From Silvanigrella paludirubra (lineage in GTDB: Bacteria > Bdellovibrionota_B > Oligoflexia > Silvanigrellales > Silvanigrellaceae), in NCBI RefSeq assembly GCF_009208775.1, contig NZ_WFLM01000001.1, positions 785,325 through 849,324 on the forward strand: a stretch of DNA of 64,000 bases, in the 5' to 3' direction. Made by a program: the position numbers and the translations under genes. Shown in pieces: positions 56,725 to 64,000 of the stretch (the first letter of the stretch is position 1; every line of letters starts with the position of its first letter). The notes beneath the pieces are model-generated. The model saw only the letters and a list, made by a program, of their open reading frames with translations. It was not told the DNA's origin and did no database searches.

Positions 56725-57432
56725 ATGTCATTTTTTAAAAATAAAAAAAATTTTATTCTTGAAATTCAATCAAAATCTCGAAATGAAACTACGGAAACTT
56801 TGGAAAATGTCTATCCGGTTTATAATTTCTCTGAATGGAAAGTATTTACATCTGAAGACTCTATAAAATTAAATGTATTAAAAAATAAAGAATCTTTTTT
56901 ATTTGAGCTTAAAAGTAAGTCAAAAAAACCTTTCGGAATTATAGTAAGCTCTCCTAGAGAAATTGAAATCGCTTCTAAGTATGCTGACTTTCTTTATATT
57001 CCAGGAGAAATATGCAGACAAAGTGATATTTTGGAAAGTGCAGCAAGTACAAAATTACCTTTATTTGTTGAACGCGGATCGTTTTTAGCTCCCAACGATA
57101 TATCAAGAATAATTGATAAATTAGGGGTTGCTGATGTTGCTATTGTTGATTGCGGTTCAGCAAATGGATATTCAGACTCCGTTTTAGATCCTCGCGTTCT
57201 TTATACGCTTCAAAACTCGGGAAAACCATTTGGTGTTAACTTAAGTGATTTATTAAGCCCTGAAGGAACAAAATATTCACACCGTCCTCATTGGTTAATG
57301 AATCATGATTTTATAAGTGCCTTTATCAATACAGGCAATGCTTTTGGTGCCTTATTTTTTGTTGTTAAATGTTATGGCCATGGAAATATCTCCATAAATA
57401 ATATTATTCATAAAATCCCAAGGAATAACTAA
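56725..57432 (+). CDS. KdsA-like pseudoenzyme
   Basis: 235 aa. It aligns with KdsA of the next gene from the middle strand to the C-terminus: ADFLYIPGEICRQSDILESA against VDIIQIPAFLCKQRELLVAA, ASTKLPLFVERG against ASTNKVIQIKKG, and GYSDSVLDPR against GYNNLVVDFR. The metal and substrate residues are gone: DATHAVQ reads NLSDLLS, EVHKDP is lost, and the Lys-Lys-Gly block is VERG. The first strands with the catalytic Cys and PEP site are absent or unlike. It is therefore a catalytically dead paralogue. Its stop overlaps the kdsA start (TAATG), so expression is coupled one-to-one. Possible role: regulatory or scaffolding partner of KdsA. Confidence 0.75.
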   Translation: MSFFKNKKNFILEIQSKSRNETTETLENVYPVYNFSEWKVFTSEDSIKLNVLKNKESFLFELKSKSKKPFGIIVSSPREIEIASKYADFLYIPGEICRQSDILESAASTKLPLFVERGSFLAPNDISRIIDKLGVADVAIVDCGSANGYSDSVLDPRVLYTLQNSGKPFGVNLSDLLSPEGTKYSHRPHWLMNHDFISAFINTGNAFGALFFVVKCYGHGNISINNIIHKIPRNN

Positions 57433-58277
57433 TGTCATCAATAAATAATAATAAGTTCCCAGGAAATTGGGATGGTAAAATTACGGAAAACATTACATTA
57501 TCAAGAAAAAAACCTGTTATTATTGCAGGTCCTTGTATGCTTGAATCTATATCGTTAGGTCTTGAAGTCGGAAACTTTTTAAAAAATAAATGTGAAAAAT
57601 TAAACCTCCCTTATGTATTTAAAAGTAGTTATGACAAAGCAAATAGAACAAGTGCAACGAGTGTTCGAGGACCTGGAATAAATACGGGACTTGAATGGTT
57701 AAAACAAATTAAAAAAGAACTTAATGTTCCTATTTTAACTGATGTTCATTCAAGTGAACAAGCATTAGAAGCAGGTAAATTTGTAGATATAATACAAATT
57801 CCAGCTTTTCTTTGTAAACAACGAGAGCTTCTTGTTGCGGCAGCAAGTACGAATAAAGTGATTCAAATAAAAAAAGGCCAATGGGTTTCAGCTGAAGAAA
57901 TGATAGAAGTTGCTCATTTTATTCAAAACTGTGGCAATTCAAAAATAATCCTTGTAGAACGTGGCACCTGTTTTGGCTATAATAACCTTGTGGTCGACTT
58001 TAGAAACCTTGTTGATATGAATAAAGAAGGCCATGCTGTTATATTTGATGCCACTCACGCTGTGCAACTACCAGGTGCTTCAAATGGAAAATCATCCGGC
58101 CTTCGCCATATGGTTCACCCTCTCACAAGAGCAGCCGTAGCAATCGGAGTAGAAGGAATTTTTATGGAAGTCCATAAAGATCCATCATGCGCATTATCAG
58201 ATGCAGATACACAACTCACCATGGAAATGGCCGACGCCATTCTTGAAGACATTGCTAAAATGATAAATGAATCTTAA
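57432..58277 (+). CDS. kdsA: 3-deoxy-D-manno-octulosonate 8-phosphate synthase
   Basis: Makes KDO-8-phosphate from arabinose 5-phosphate and phosphoenolpyruvate, the first committed step of LPS inner-core sugar. 281 aa. Cys35 in IIAGPCMLES shows the metal-dependent class (E. coli has Asn). The other ligands are His in DATHAVQ, Glu in FMEVHKDP and Asp in ALSDADTQL. Substrate loop FKSSYDKANRTS and KKGQW are intact. It starts inside the stop of the pseudoenzyme gene and ends in a four-base overlap with the convergent lipase gene. Confidence 0.96.
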   Translation: MSSINNNKFPGNWDGKITENITLSRKKPVIIAGPCMLESISLGLEVGNFLKNKCEKLNLPYVFKSSYDKANRTSATSVRGPGINTGLEWLKQIKKELNVPILTDVHSSEQALEAGKFVDIIQIPAFLCKQRELLVAAASTNKVIQIKKGQWVSAEEMIEVAHFIQNCGNSKIILVERGTCFGYNNLVVDFRNLVDMNKEGHAVIFDATHAVQLPGASNGKSSGLRHMVHPLTRAAVAIGVEGIFMEVHKDPSCALSDADTQLTMEMADAILEDIAKMINES

Positions 58278-59887
58278 TTTAATTTGGATAGACAATAGTT
58301 TTTATAACTATCTAAATTTTCCAAACTTGTATTAATAAGAAAGTTATCATTTAATTGTTTTTCTAAAGCATAAGCTACCCAGCAATGTGTATAAGAGGAT
58401 GGATGCGGTGAGTTCCAAAATAGAGCTAATTTTGTTCTATTTCCATTTTCATCAACACATGAATTATTTTTATTAGCAAAAATATTTGTTTCTTTACCAA
58501 TTTGTGTCAATGCTGCTTTATAATAACCACCATTATAGCAAAAATCTTGAATATAATTTAAATTTGCTCCTGGAACTTTATATTTTGTATCCATTTTAGT
58601 AAATCCATAATCATACGATGAATCATTTAAAATATTTTTGTTATTCATAAGTTTTTCAAAATCGGAAGCAATATCTAGTGTCTTAATATTAATTTTATTC
58701 CCAAGACTACCTTTTAATAAATTCAAAGAGGTTGCCAAATAAAAATTATATTTTTGAATTGCTTCTGTCATTTTTAAAGAAAATTCATTTTTATTTTTTA
58801 AATCATCTGAATATTTATTATAATTTGAAGTTACAATTGCTGGAGTTTTTCCAATATCAGGTAAATTTAAAATCATAAAATGATAGGCACCAATATTATT
58901 TAACATTTTTATTTGGTTAATAATATTATCTACAGCTCTTTTATATATATAATTTACCCCACCAACGGAATCTGGATTATCAAAAATAACATGTGCAGGC
59001 TGGTTATTTTCAAATTTTTCTAAAAAATCATTAGCTCCAATCCAAAATACAAAAAGAGTTTCTGTTGTATTCGTCAATTTTTGATTCGTACTATAATAAG
59101 AATCATTGGTTAAATAAGAATTCATATAAGAGTTTACATAATATTTTGAACTTCCTGTAAATAAATTTCTTGCTGCTGTTATAAATGATGTTGGAATATT
59201 ATTGGCAAAAGCATCGTTTGTTCCATCAGTCTTAGCACCACCATAGGAAAAATTTAAAACAGGTAAATGCGTTCTTTCTGTAAGGTAATCATTCCAAACA
59301 TAACCATCGGTAAAACGTCCATTCCAGAATGGAAAAAAGGGCATAATTTTAGCCCATCTCTTTAAATTTCCAGGGTCAGAAAGACTGTCTCCAAATAATA
59401 CGATTTGTTTTATTTTTGAATTAGGTTTTTCTGCTTTAGCAAATTGAATGGGATATTCATAGCCGTCAAAATCAGAAGTAGAAGCTTTAAATTCATATAA
59501 TTTATAAGAAGAATTTAATTTTTGAATTGCAAAATTACATTTTGTAACAATATCATCATAGGAGTATTTTTCCTCTAAAAAAAATCCGTCCTGAATTTTT
59601 CCTGTTAACTTAGTCCAACTTGAGATTATTGAATCTCCATTTACTGCCCATGCATAGTTTTTTCTCGCTCCAAAAGTTAGAACTTCAAGACTTGGATACA
59701 TAAGATTAGGATTATCATTATCTAACCCTTTTTTTGTATCATAATAATAACAAGCAATATAATAACCCGAATTTGAAAATTTCATTTTTGGATAAATAGG
59801 TTCGCTTGCAAAAAGAGAATTTGAAAATAATATTCCTGAAAAACATAAAAACGAATTTTTGAGAAACAAAGATGACGAATGCGACAT
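58274..59887 (-). CDS. Secreted GDSL lipase of the thermolabile-haemolysin / GCAT type
   Basis: 537 aa with a signal peptide (ending SLFASEP, ~27). An N-terminal ~135-residue region of unknown type precedes an SGNH hydrolase: nucleophile Ser168 in FGDSLSDPGN, Gly in FSYGGAKT, Asn in WIGANDF, and the Asp/His block FWNSPHPSSYTH. The LKRWAKIMPFFPFWNGRFTDGYVWNDYL run and the C-terminal Cys residues match lecithin-dependent haemolysins of Vibrio and acyltransferases of Aeromonas. Phospholipase activity on host or prey membranes is likely. GGAGAG precedes the ATG; an inverted repeat lies 17 bases upstream. Confidence 0.9.
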   Translation of the reverse strand: MSHSSSLFLKNSFLCFSGILFSNSLFASEPIYPKMKFSNSGYYIACYYYDTKKGLDNDNPNLMYPSLEVLTFGARKNYAWAVNGDSIISSWTKLTGKIQDGFFLEEKYSYDDIVTKCNFAIQKLNSSYKLYEFKASTSDFDGYEYPIQFAKAEKPNSKIKQIVLFGDSLSDPGNLKRWAKIMPFFPFWNGRFTDGYVWNDYLTERTHLPVLNFSYGGAKTDGTNDAFANNIPTSFITAARNLFTGSSKYYVNSYMNSYLTNDSYYSTNQKLTNTTETLFVFWIGANDFLEKFENNQPAHVIFDNPDSVGGVNYIYKRAVDNIINQIKMLNNIGAYHFMILNLPDIGKTPAIVTSNYNKYSDDLKNKNEFSLKMTEAIQKYNFYLATSLNLLKGSLGNKINIKTLDIASDFEKLMNNKNILNDSSYDYGFTKMDTKYKVPGANLNYIQDFCYNGGYYKAALTQIGKETNIFANKNNSCVDENGNRTKLALFWNSPHPSSYTHCWVAYALEKQLNDNFLINTSLENLDSYKNYCLSKLN

Positions 59888-60191
59888 ACAATCTCTCCAC
59901 TAAATAATATTGTTAAAATGTTTAAAAAAAATACAATATTAATAATGGTCAGTCAAACAATTAATTTATTTAATTTTATAAAAATAATTAAACAATAAAA
60001 GAAATAAACTGAATAATATACTTATCAGTCATGCAAAAAATTATAAAAAATATTATAAAAAACCCATATTCCTCTAAAATATAATTCTTATTTAATTTGG
60101 AATTTTAATTCATGTAAATTTATTTACAAATTTTTAAAAAATGAGGTGTCACAATTTTGTCCTGTCAATATTTTGACTATATTTAAGAAAT
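59888..60191. other. Regulatory gap upstream of the lipase gene
   Basis: About 300 bases without a gene. It contains a nine-base inverted repeat TAATATTGT (59904-59912) / ACAATATTA (59932-59940) close to the lipase start, and the palindrome TGTAAATTTATTTACA (60113-60128). Either could be an operator. No clear promoter stands out in the AT-rich background. Confidence 0.45.
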
Positions 60192-60222
60192 AAAAAATGC
60201 TCCATTAAATTTTAATGGAGCA
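60192..60222 (-). terminator. Rho-independent terminator of the secreted-protein gene
   Basis: On the minus strand TGCTCCATTAA pairs with TTAATGGAGCA (60198-60208 with 60212-60222), three-base loop, followed by TTTTTTATTT. Perfect 11-bp stem 22 bases after the stop of the 60244-60744 gene. Confidence 0.88.
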
Positions 60223-60243
60223 ACCCCGTCTAAAGTTTTTTAA

Positions 60244-60744
60244 TTAGTAAAAAATAACGTTATAGGATTCTGCTGAAGTTTCCTTAGCACAATATTTTGC
60301 TAAATCAGAATTTTTAATAAATATATCTAGAGCTTTTGCTGCATTATTCTTAAGATCATTTGCAAATATTGGATTTACAATTGCTGGGTTACCAAAATTT
60401 ACTTTTGTAGATGTTACAACAATATTTTTACAGTTGCCATTTGTAATTGTAGCTTTAATTGTTGCATCAGTCTCATAAGCACCAATTAAAGGAACATTAA
60501 TTACTTTAAAACCAACATGATCTACATTAATTGCTACTAATTTACGATCACTATTGAGATCAAAAGTACCAGCAACAGTAATTGGTGCATTTTGATCTAC
60601 TGTTCCACGTTTAAATGTATCAATCATTTCTTTAATAATTTTATTTTGGCTTTCTTTACTTACTACAGTACTTAAGTTGAAAGTATCAGCAAAAGCTGAA
60701 CTAGATAATGCGGATAATGCTAAAAGTGCACACTTTAATTTCAT
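60244..60744 (-). CDS. Small secreted protein of unknown function
   Basis: 166 aa with a textbook signal peptide (MKLKCALLALSALSSSAFA). The mature part is beta-rich and regular (APITVAGTFDLNSDRKLVAINVDHV... DATIKATITNGNC) with two Cys (NGNCKN and KYCAKE). No family recognised; the pattern of repeating short strands suggests a small beta-sandwich or lipid-binding fold. Single gene with its own terminator. Confidence 0.75.
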   Translation of the reverse strand: MKLKCALLALSALSSSAFADTFNLSTVVSKESQNKIIKEMIDTFKRGTVDQNAPITVAGTFDLNSDRKLVAINVDHVGFKVINVPLIGAYETDATIKATITNGNCKNIVVTSTKVNFGNPAIVNPIFANDLKNNAAKALDIFIKNSDLAKYCAKETSAESYNVIFY

Positions 60745-60954
60745 AACTATTTCCTTTTTTTATAAATGACAGGGTTCAACAAAGGTAACAGGTTAATATT
60801 AAAGATCAACAATATTTTTAATTTTTTTTATATTATTTTTATTTATTCTTTATTTAATATAATATCAAATAAAGAAATTAAATATTTAAATTTTAATGAA
60901 TTTTAAATTTATTTTAAGCCTAAGTCGTTTTATTAAAAATAAATAAATATTTAC

Positions 60955-60991
60955 AAAAAAAAAAGCGGCAAGAATAATTCTTGTCGCTTTT
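60955..60991 (-). terminator. Rho-independent terminator of the amino-acid transporter operon
   Basis: On the minus strand AAAAGCGACAAGAA pairs with TTCTTGCCGCTTTT (78-91 with 61-74 of the 60900 block), one mismatch, then a long T-run. It ends the three-gene transporter operon 18 bases after the ATPase stop. Confidence 0.85.
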
Positions 60992-61009
60992 AAGATAAAT
61001 AAAAAAATA

Positions 61010-61768
61010 TTAAGACTGATGAGTGATTCTTTTTAAAAAGGTCTGAAGCCTTTCTGTTTTAGGGGAAGCAAACATTTCTTTTGTATCTCCCTGCTCGACA
61101 ATAAGACCACTTTCTAAAAACATAGTACGGTGTGATACTTTCTGTGCAAAATAAAGCTCATGAGTAACAACAATCATAGTCATGCCGCCTTTAGCAATAT
61201 CTACCAAAATGTCTACGACTTCATCAACAAGCTCAGGATCAAGTGCACTTGTCGGCTCATCACATAATAAAACTTTTGGATTAATCGCTAATGCTCTAGC
61301 AATAGCAACACGCTGTTGCTGCCCTCCAGACAATCCTCTTGGAAATTTTTCTGAGTGGGCGGATAAACCTACACGTTTTAATAAATCGGAAGCAATTTGT
61401 AAGGATTCATCTTTGGACTTGCCTAAAACTAAGTTTGGTCCTAATGCTACATTTTCAAGCGCAGACATATGAGGAAATAACTCAAATCTTTGGAAAATCA
61501 TTCCCGTATTTCGGCGTATCATGTGCAAAGATTGTTTTGAATCGCGGTAGTTAATTCCGCAAACTTCAACGTTTCCAGAGGAGATTGTTTCAAGAGCATT
61601 AATTGTGCGCAAGCAGGTGCTCTTTCCACTCCCTGAAGGACCAATAAGAGCAACAACCTCACCTTGTTTTACTTCAAAATTAATACCTTTAAGAACATGA
61701 TGCTCTTTATTTTTTGAATAAAATATTTTATTTACATTTTTTAAACTAACTACTACTTCTTGAGACAT
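61010..61768 (-). CDS. Polar amino-acid ABC transporter ATPase
   Basis: 252 aa, GlnQ/HisP type. Walker A GPSGSGKST, Q-loop FQRFELFPHMSALENV, signature LSGGQQQRVAIARAL, Walker B VLLCDEPTSALDPELV and the H-loop VTHEL. The FPHMSALENV region is typical of polar amino-acid importers. Last of three genes, 14 bases after the permease. Confidence 0.95.
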   Translation of the reverse strand: MSQEVVVSLKNVNKIFYSKNKEHHVLKGINFEVKQGEVVALIGPSGSGKSTCLRTINALETISSGNVEVCGINYRDSKQSLHMIRRNTGMIFQRFELFPHMSALENVALGPNLVLGKSKDESLQIASDLLKRVGLSAHSEKFPRGLSGGQQQRVAIARALAINPKVLLCDEPTSALDPELVDEVVDILVDIAKGGMTMIVVTHELYFAQKVSHRTMFLESGLIVEQGDTKEMFASPKTERLQTFLKRITHQS

Positions 61769-61782
61769 AATATTTTTCCAAA

Positions 61783-62571
61783 TTAATGTTTGAGACTCAC
61801 GCTCAATCTTTTTTCAAGGTAACGCCCCAATGAACTCACTAATGTATTTACAACAAAATAGAGTAACGCAATAAAAAACCAAGTTTCAAAACTTCTAAAT
61901 GTTACTGTTACCGCATTTTGGGCTTCTTTAGTTAATTCAGGAATTGCTACAACCGAAAGCAAAGAACTATCTTTTATTAAGGAAACAAATTGTCCAATTA
62001 AAGGAGGAAGCATATTTCTCAAAGCTTGAGGTGCTATGACTTTTCTAGCTATTTGAAATGGACTTAAACCCAACGCTTTTGCGGCATCGATCTGTCCTTT
62101 TTCAAAGTTAGCAATTGTACCCCTAAATATTTCAGCAACATAAGCAGAACAAAATAAGCTCATTGTTAAAACACCGGCAACTGCACCAGAGAGATTAAAA
62201 GCTGTACCAACAATAAAATAGGCAACATATAGTTGCACAAGCACAGGCGTATTTCTAAAAACATCTACGTAAAATAGGGCAGCAAATTTAGCAATTTTTT
62301 CTTGAGTTGTAAGGAGCATACCAAATATGACACCAAGAATAGTACCAAATATGATGGCCTCAAAACTCATTTTTATTGTAATCCAAAGCCCTTTTAGAAA
62401 AAGACCAGGACCGCCACCTTCTGTAGTTGGTAACCAAATATAAGGAGCTAAAACCGAAAAATCCCAGCTATAATCTAATTGATAAAAACTACGAACAAGT
62501 ACAGCAGCTAACAGCAGAATAAGAAAAGAAGAAAGGAATGAATAATATATGGGTAATTTTTTATCTGGCAT
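61783..62571 (-). CDS. Polar amino-acid ABC transporter permease
   Basis: 262 aa with about five membrane helices and the HisMQ/GlnP signature (FRNTPVLVQLYVAYF, then the EAA loop QIDAAKALGLSPFQIARKVIAPQALRNMLPPL). It carries the usual coupling Gly in that loop. Middle gene of the operon. As a single permease gene, a homodimeric channel is expected. Confidence 0.93.
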   Translation of the reverse strand: MPDKKLPIYYSFLSSFLILLLAAVLVRSFYQLDYSWDFSVLAPYIWLPTTEGGGPGLFLKGLWITIKMSFEAIIFGTILGVIFGMLLTTQEKIAKFAALFYVDVFRNTPVLVQLYVAYFIVGTAFNLSGAVAGVLTMSLFCSAYVAEIFRGTIANFEKGQIDAAKALGLSPFQIARKVIAPQALRNMLPPLIGQFVSLIKDSSLLSVVAIPELTKEAQNAVTVTFRSFETWFFIALLYFVVNTLVSSLGRYLEKRLSVSLKH

Positions 62572-62632
62572 CGCGTTTCATATTTCCAAATCAGAGAATT
62601 ATTAACAGAAAATTAAATTAAAACTACATAAT

Positions 62633-63490
62633 TTATTTATCAAGAAGAGTTAACCACTCCTGGCTGTCAAAATAATATTTCATGGCCTTATCATAACCGC
62701 CTATTTTTTTCCACTCAGCTAAAAATTTATTAAAACTAATAGCTAATTCTTGATCTTTTTTACGCATGGCTACACTGAATTGATCTCCATTAAAGCCTTG
62801 CGGTACAATGTAAATTTTCCCAGGATTATTTAATGCTGCAAGTTTTACATAAGGAGTATCATAAATAAACGCATTTGAGCGGCCACCTAGAACTGCATTT
62901 ACTGTGTCAGCATCAGCATCAAATCTCATTATTTGTGCTTTATTTAAACTTTTTGTGTCTTGTAAATAAAGATCGGGAGCAGAGCCTGTTTTAACTGCAA
63001 TTTTAATTCCTGATTTATTAAAGTCCTCTAATGATTTATAATTTTTACGATTATCAGGGGTATCTTTTACTGCAATTAAAAATTTATTGTCATAATAAGG
63101 ATCACTAAAGGTAACAGCTTTTTCACGTTCTTTTGTTCTCGCCATCGAAGAGGCGATCATGTCACATTTTCCGGTTAATAGAGAAGGAATAATTCCATCC
63201 CATTTTGTATCTGATATAATTAATTTTACCCCTAGATGTTTAGCAAAAGCTTCCATCATTTCAGGATCAAATCCAATCCATTTTCCAGACGCTGTTTTCA
63301 TTTCAAGAGGTAAGTACCCAGATTCTGAGCAAACTTTTAATATACCATCCTTTTTAATGGTTTCAAGTATCGATTTCTCAGCTGCATATGATTTAGATAA
63401 ATATCCTATTGATGATAACGCACAAAGAGCAAAAGTAATTAATGTGCGGCACGCTGTGGGCCTTAGCCCAGAAGAAGTCGAGCTCGTCAT
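62633..63490 (-). CDS. Polar amino-acid ABC transporter binding protein
   Basis: 285 aa. I choose the ATG at 63488-63490 with AAGG nine bases upstream; the frame extends 26 codons further without a site. Signal peptide ~1-36. Family 3 binding-protein blocks: LKVCSESGYLPLEMKTASG, WIGFDPEMMEAFAKHLG, CDMIASSMARTKEREKAVTFSD and AVKTGSAPDLYLQD. The ligand is a polar amino acid of unknown identity. First gene of the transporter operon. Confidence 0.93.
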   Translation of the reverse strand: MTSSTSSGLRPTACRTLITFALCALSSIGYLSKSYAAEKSILETIKKDGILKVCSESGYLPLEMKTASGKWIGFDPEMMEAFAKHLGVKLIISDTKWDGIIPSLLTGKCDMIASSMARTKEREKAVTFSDPYYDNKFLIAVKDTPDNRKNYKSLEDFNKSGIKIAVKTGSAPDLYLQDTKSLNKAQIMRFDADADTVNAVLGGRSNAFIYDTPYVKLAALNNPGKIYIVPQGFNGDQFSVAMRKKDQELAISFNKFLAEWKKIGGYDKAMKYYFDSQEWLTLLDK

Positions 63491-63744
63491 AGATAGATAC
63501 CTTTCGTTAATTATTCGGAACACGAAAAAAGCAAAACACCACTTATCACACAAAATTGTCAGGGGCAAATCAATTTACTAAAAGAAATTCTCAAGTATGT
63601 AGCAAAAATCAACATTTTTTAGATAAATGCTAAGGACAGGCAAATGTTTCTTAATAAAGAAATGCCATATGCAATTAATAGTCATGGCCTCTATATCTAA
63701 AAAAAGGATAATAAAGCAAAAGGAATTATAGGAAGAGGTCCATC

Positions 63745-64000
63745 ATGAATGTAAAACGGTTTCTCTGCCTTTTCAACATAATATTTATAAATAGTTGCTC
63801 AACTTTATTTCCTCAAAATTCGAAAAAATCGGGGGATATAAATGAGCAAAGAAAATCAGCTAGTTTTCTTGATAGTTTATTTCAAGATGATCCTATAGCA
63901 GATCAAAATAGCTCTCAAAATAAGGATAATATGCGTTCTTCCTTATCACAGGGAACAATAAGTAACCAGAATAAAAGAAATAATTCATTAAATTACAATT
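63745..64000 (+). CDS. Lipoprotein, N-terminal part (cut by the window end)
   Basis: Open frame to the end of the window, ATG at 63745 with GGAAGAGG ahead of it. Signal peptide with the lipobox INSC (Cys18). Visible mature sequence is Ser/Asn/Gln-rich and charged (QNSKKSGDINEQRKSASFLD), a spacer. Divergent from the amino-acid transporter operon. The functional domain lies outside the window. Confidence 0.7.
   Translation, partial: MNVKRFLCLFNIIFINSCSTLFPQNSKKSGDINEQRKSASFLDSLFQDDPIADQNSSQNKDNMRSSLSQGTISNQNKRNNSLNYN

Noticed and set aside
1-64000. tRNA genes, rRNA, CRISPR array, insertion sequences or prophage
   Set aside because: I looked through the intergenic regions and found no cloverleaf-like sequence, regular spaced repeats, transposase or phage gene that I could support.

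Overview
The window is strongly AT-rich, densely coded Gram-negative DNA. The evidence for an outer membrane is kdsA (LPS inner core), FadL-type and other beta-barrel proteins, many lipoproteins, and periplasmic binding proteins. The mix of chemotaxis genes, a clpP-clpX-lon operon, a DUF58/DUF4159 set, a secreted GDSL lipase and a YopT-like protease best fits a host-associated member of the Bdellovibrionota/Oligoflexia, perhaps Silvanigrellales. That placement is inference from gene content and base composition. No tRNA, rRNA, CRISPR array, transposase or phage gene was seen.

Layout. 0-5.4 kb: two chemoreceptors, a periplasmic binding protein coupled to the second, and asnS. 5.5-9.4 kb: outer-membrane barrels, a broken barrel copy and a secreted phospholipase D-like protein. 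9.4-14.5 kb (minus): cheB, then the hemH-uvrB-truA operon. 14.7-24.2 kb: an accessory stretch with a membrane adenylate cyclase, a cAMP phosphodiesterase-like enzyme, five lipoproteins (two are paralogues), a candidate YopT-type cysteine protease and a large orphan protein, separated by long AT-rich gaps. 24.3-28.9 kb (minus): clpP-clpX-lon. 29-35.5 kb (plus): hemB, a UPF0114 protein, a binding protein, mutL-miaA and lexA with its own promoter and operator. 35.5-38.4 kb: a TrpXYZ-type aromatic amino-acid ABC transporter behind a Phe/Tyr-rich leader peptide. 39.2-46.6 kb: a compact tryptophan operon of DAHP synthase, TrpE-G fusion, TrpD-C-F fusion, trpB and trpA, with a TrpR-like operator in front. 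46.6-50.6 kb: a secreted protein, a frame-shifted methyltransferase, ferredoxin-NADP reductase and threonine deaminase. 50.7-58.3 kb: DUF58-like, BatA/DUF4159 and partner membrane proteins, a PilZ protein, a KdsA-like pseudoenzyme and KdsA itself. 58.3-64 kb: GDSL lipase, a small secreted protein, a polar amino-acid ABC transporter and the start of a lipoprotein gene.

How the genes work together. The best-supported physiology is aromatic amino-acid supply: uptake and synthesis lie side by side, each with its own candidate control element. Protein quality control (ClpXP, Lon) and DNA repair (UvrB, MutL, LexA) form the housekeeping core. The least explained items are the KdsA pseudoenzyme next to KdsA, the YopT-like protease, the DUF58/DUF4159 set without a MoxR gene, the altered anthranilate site of the TrpD domain, and the A10 frameshift in the methyltransferase.
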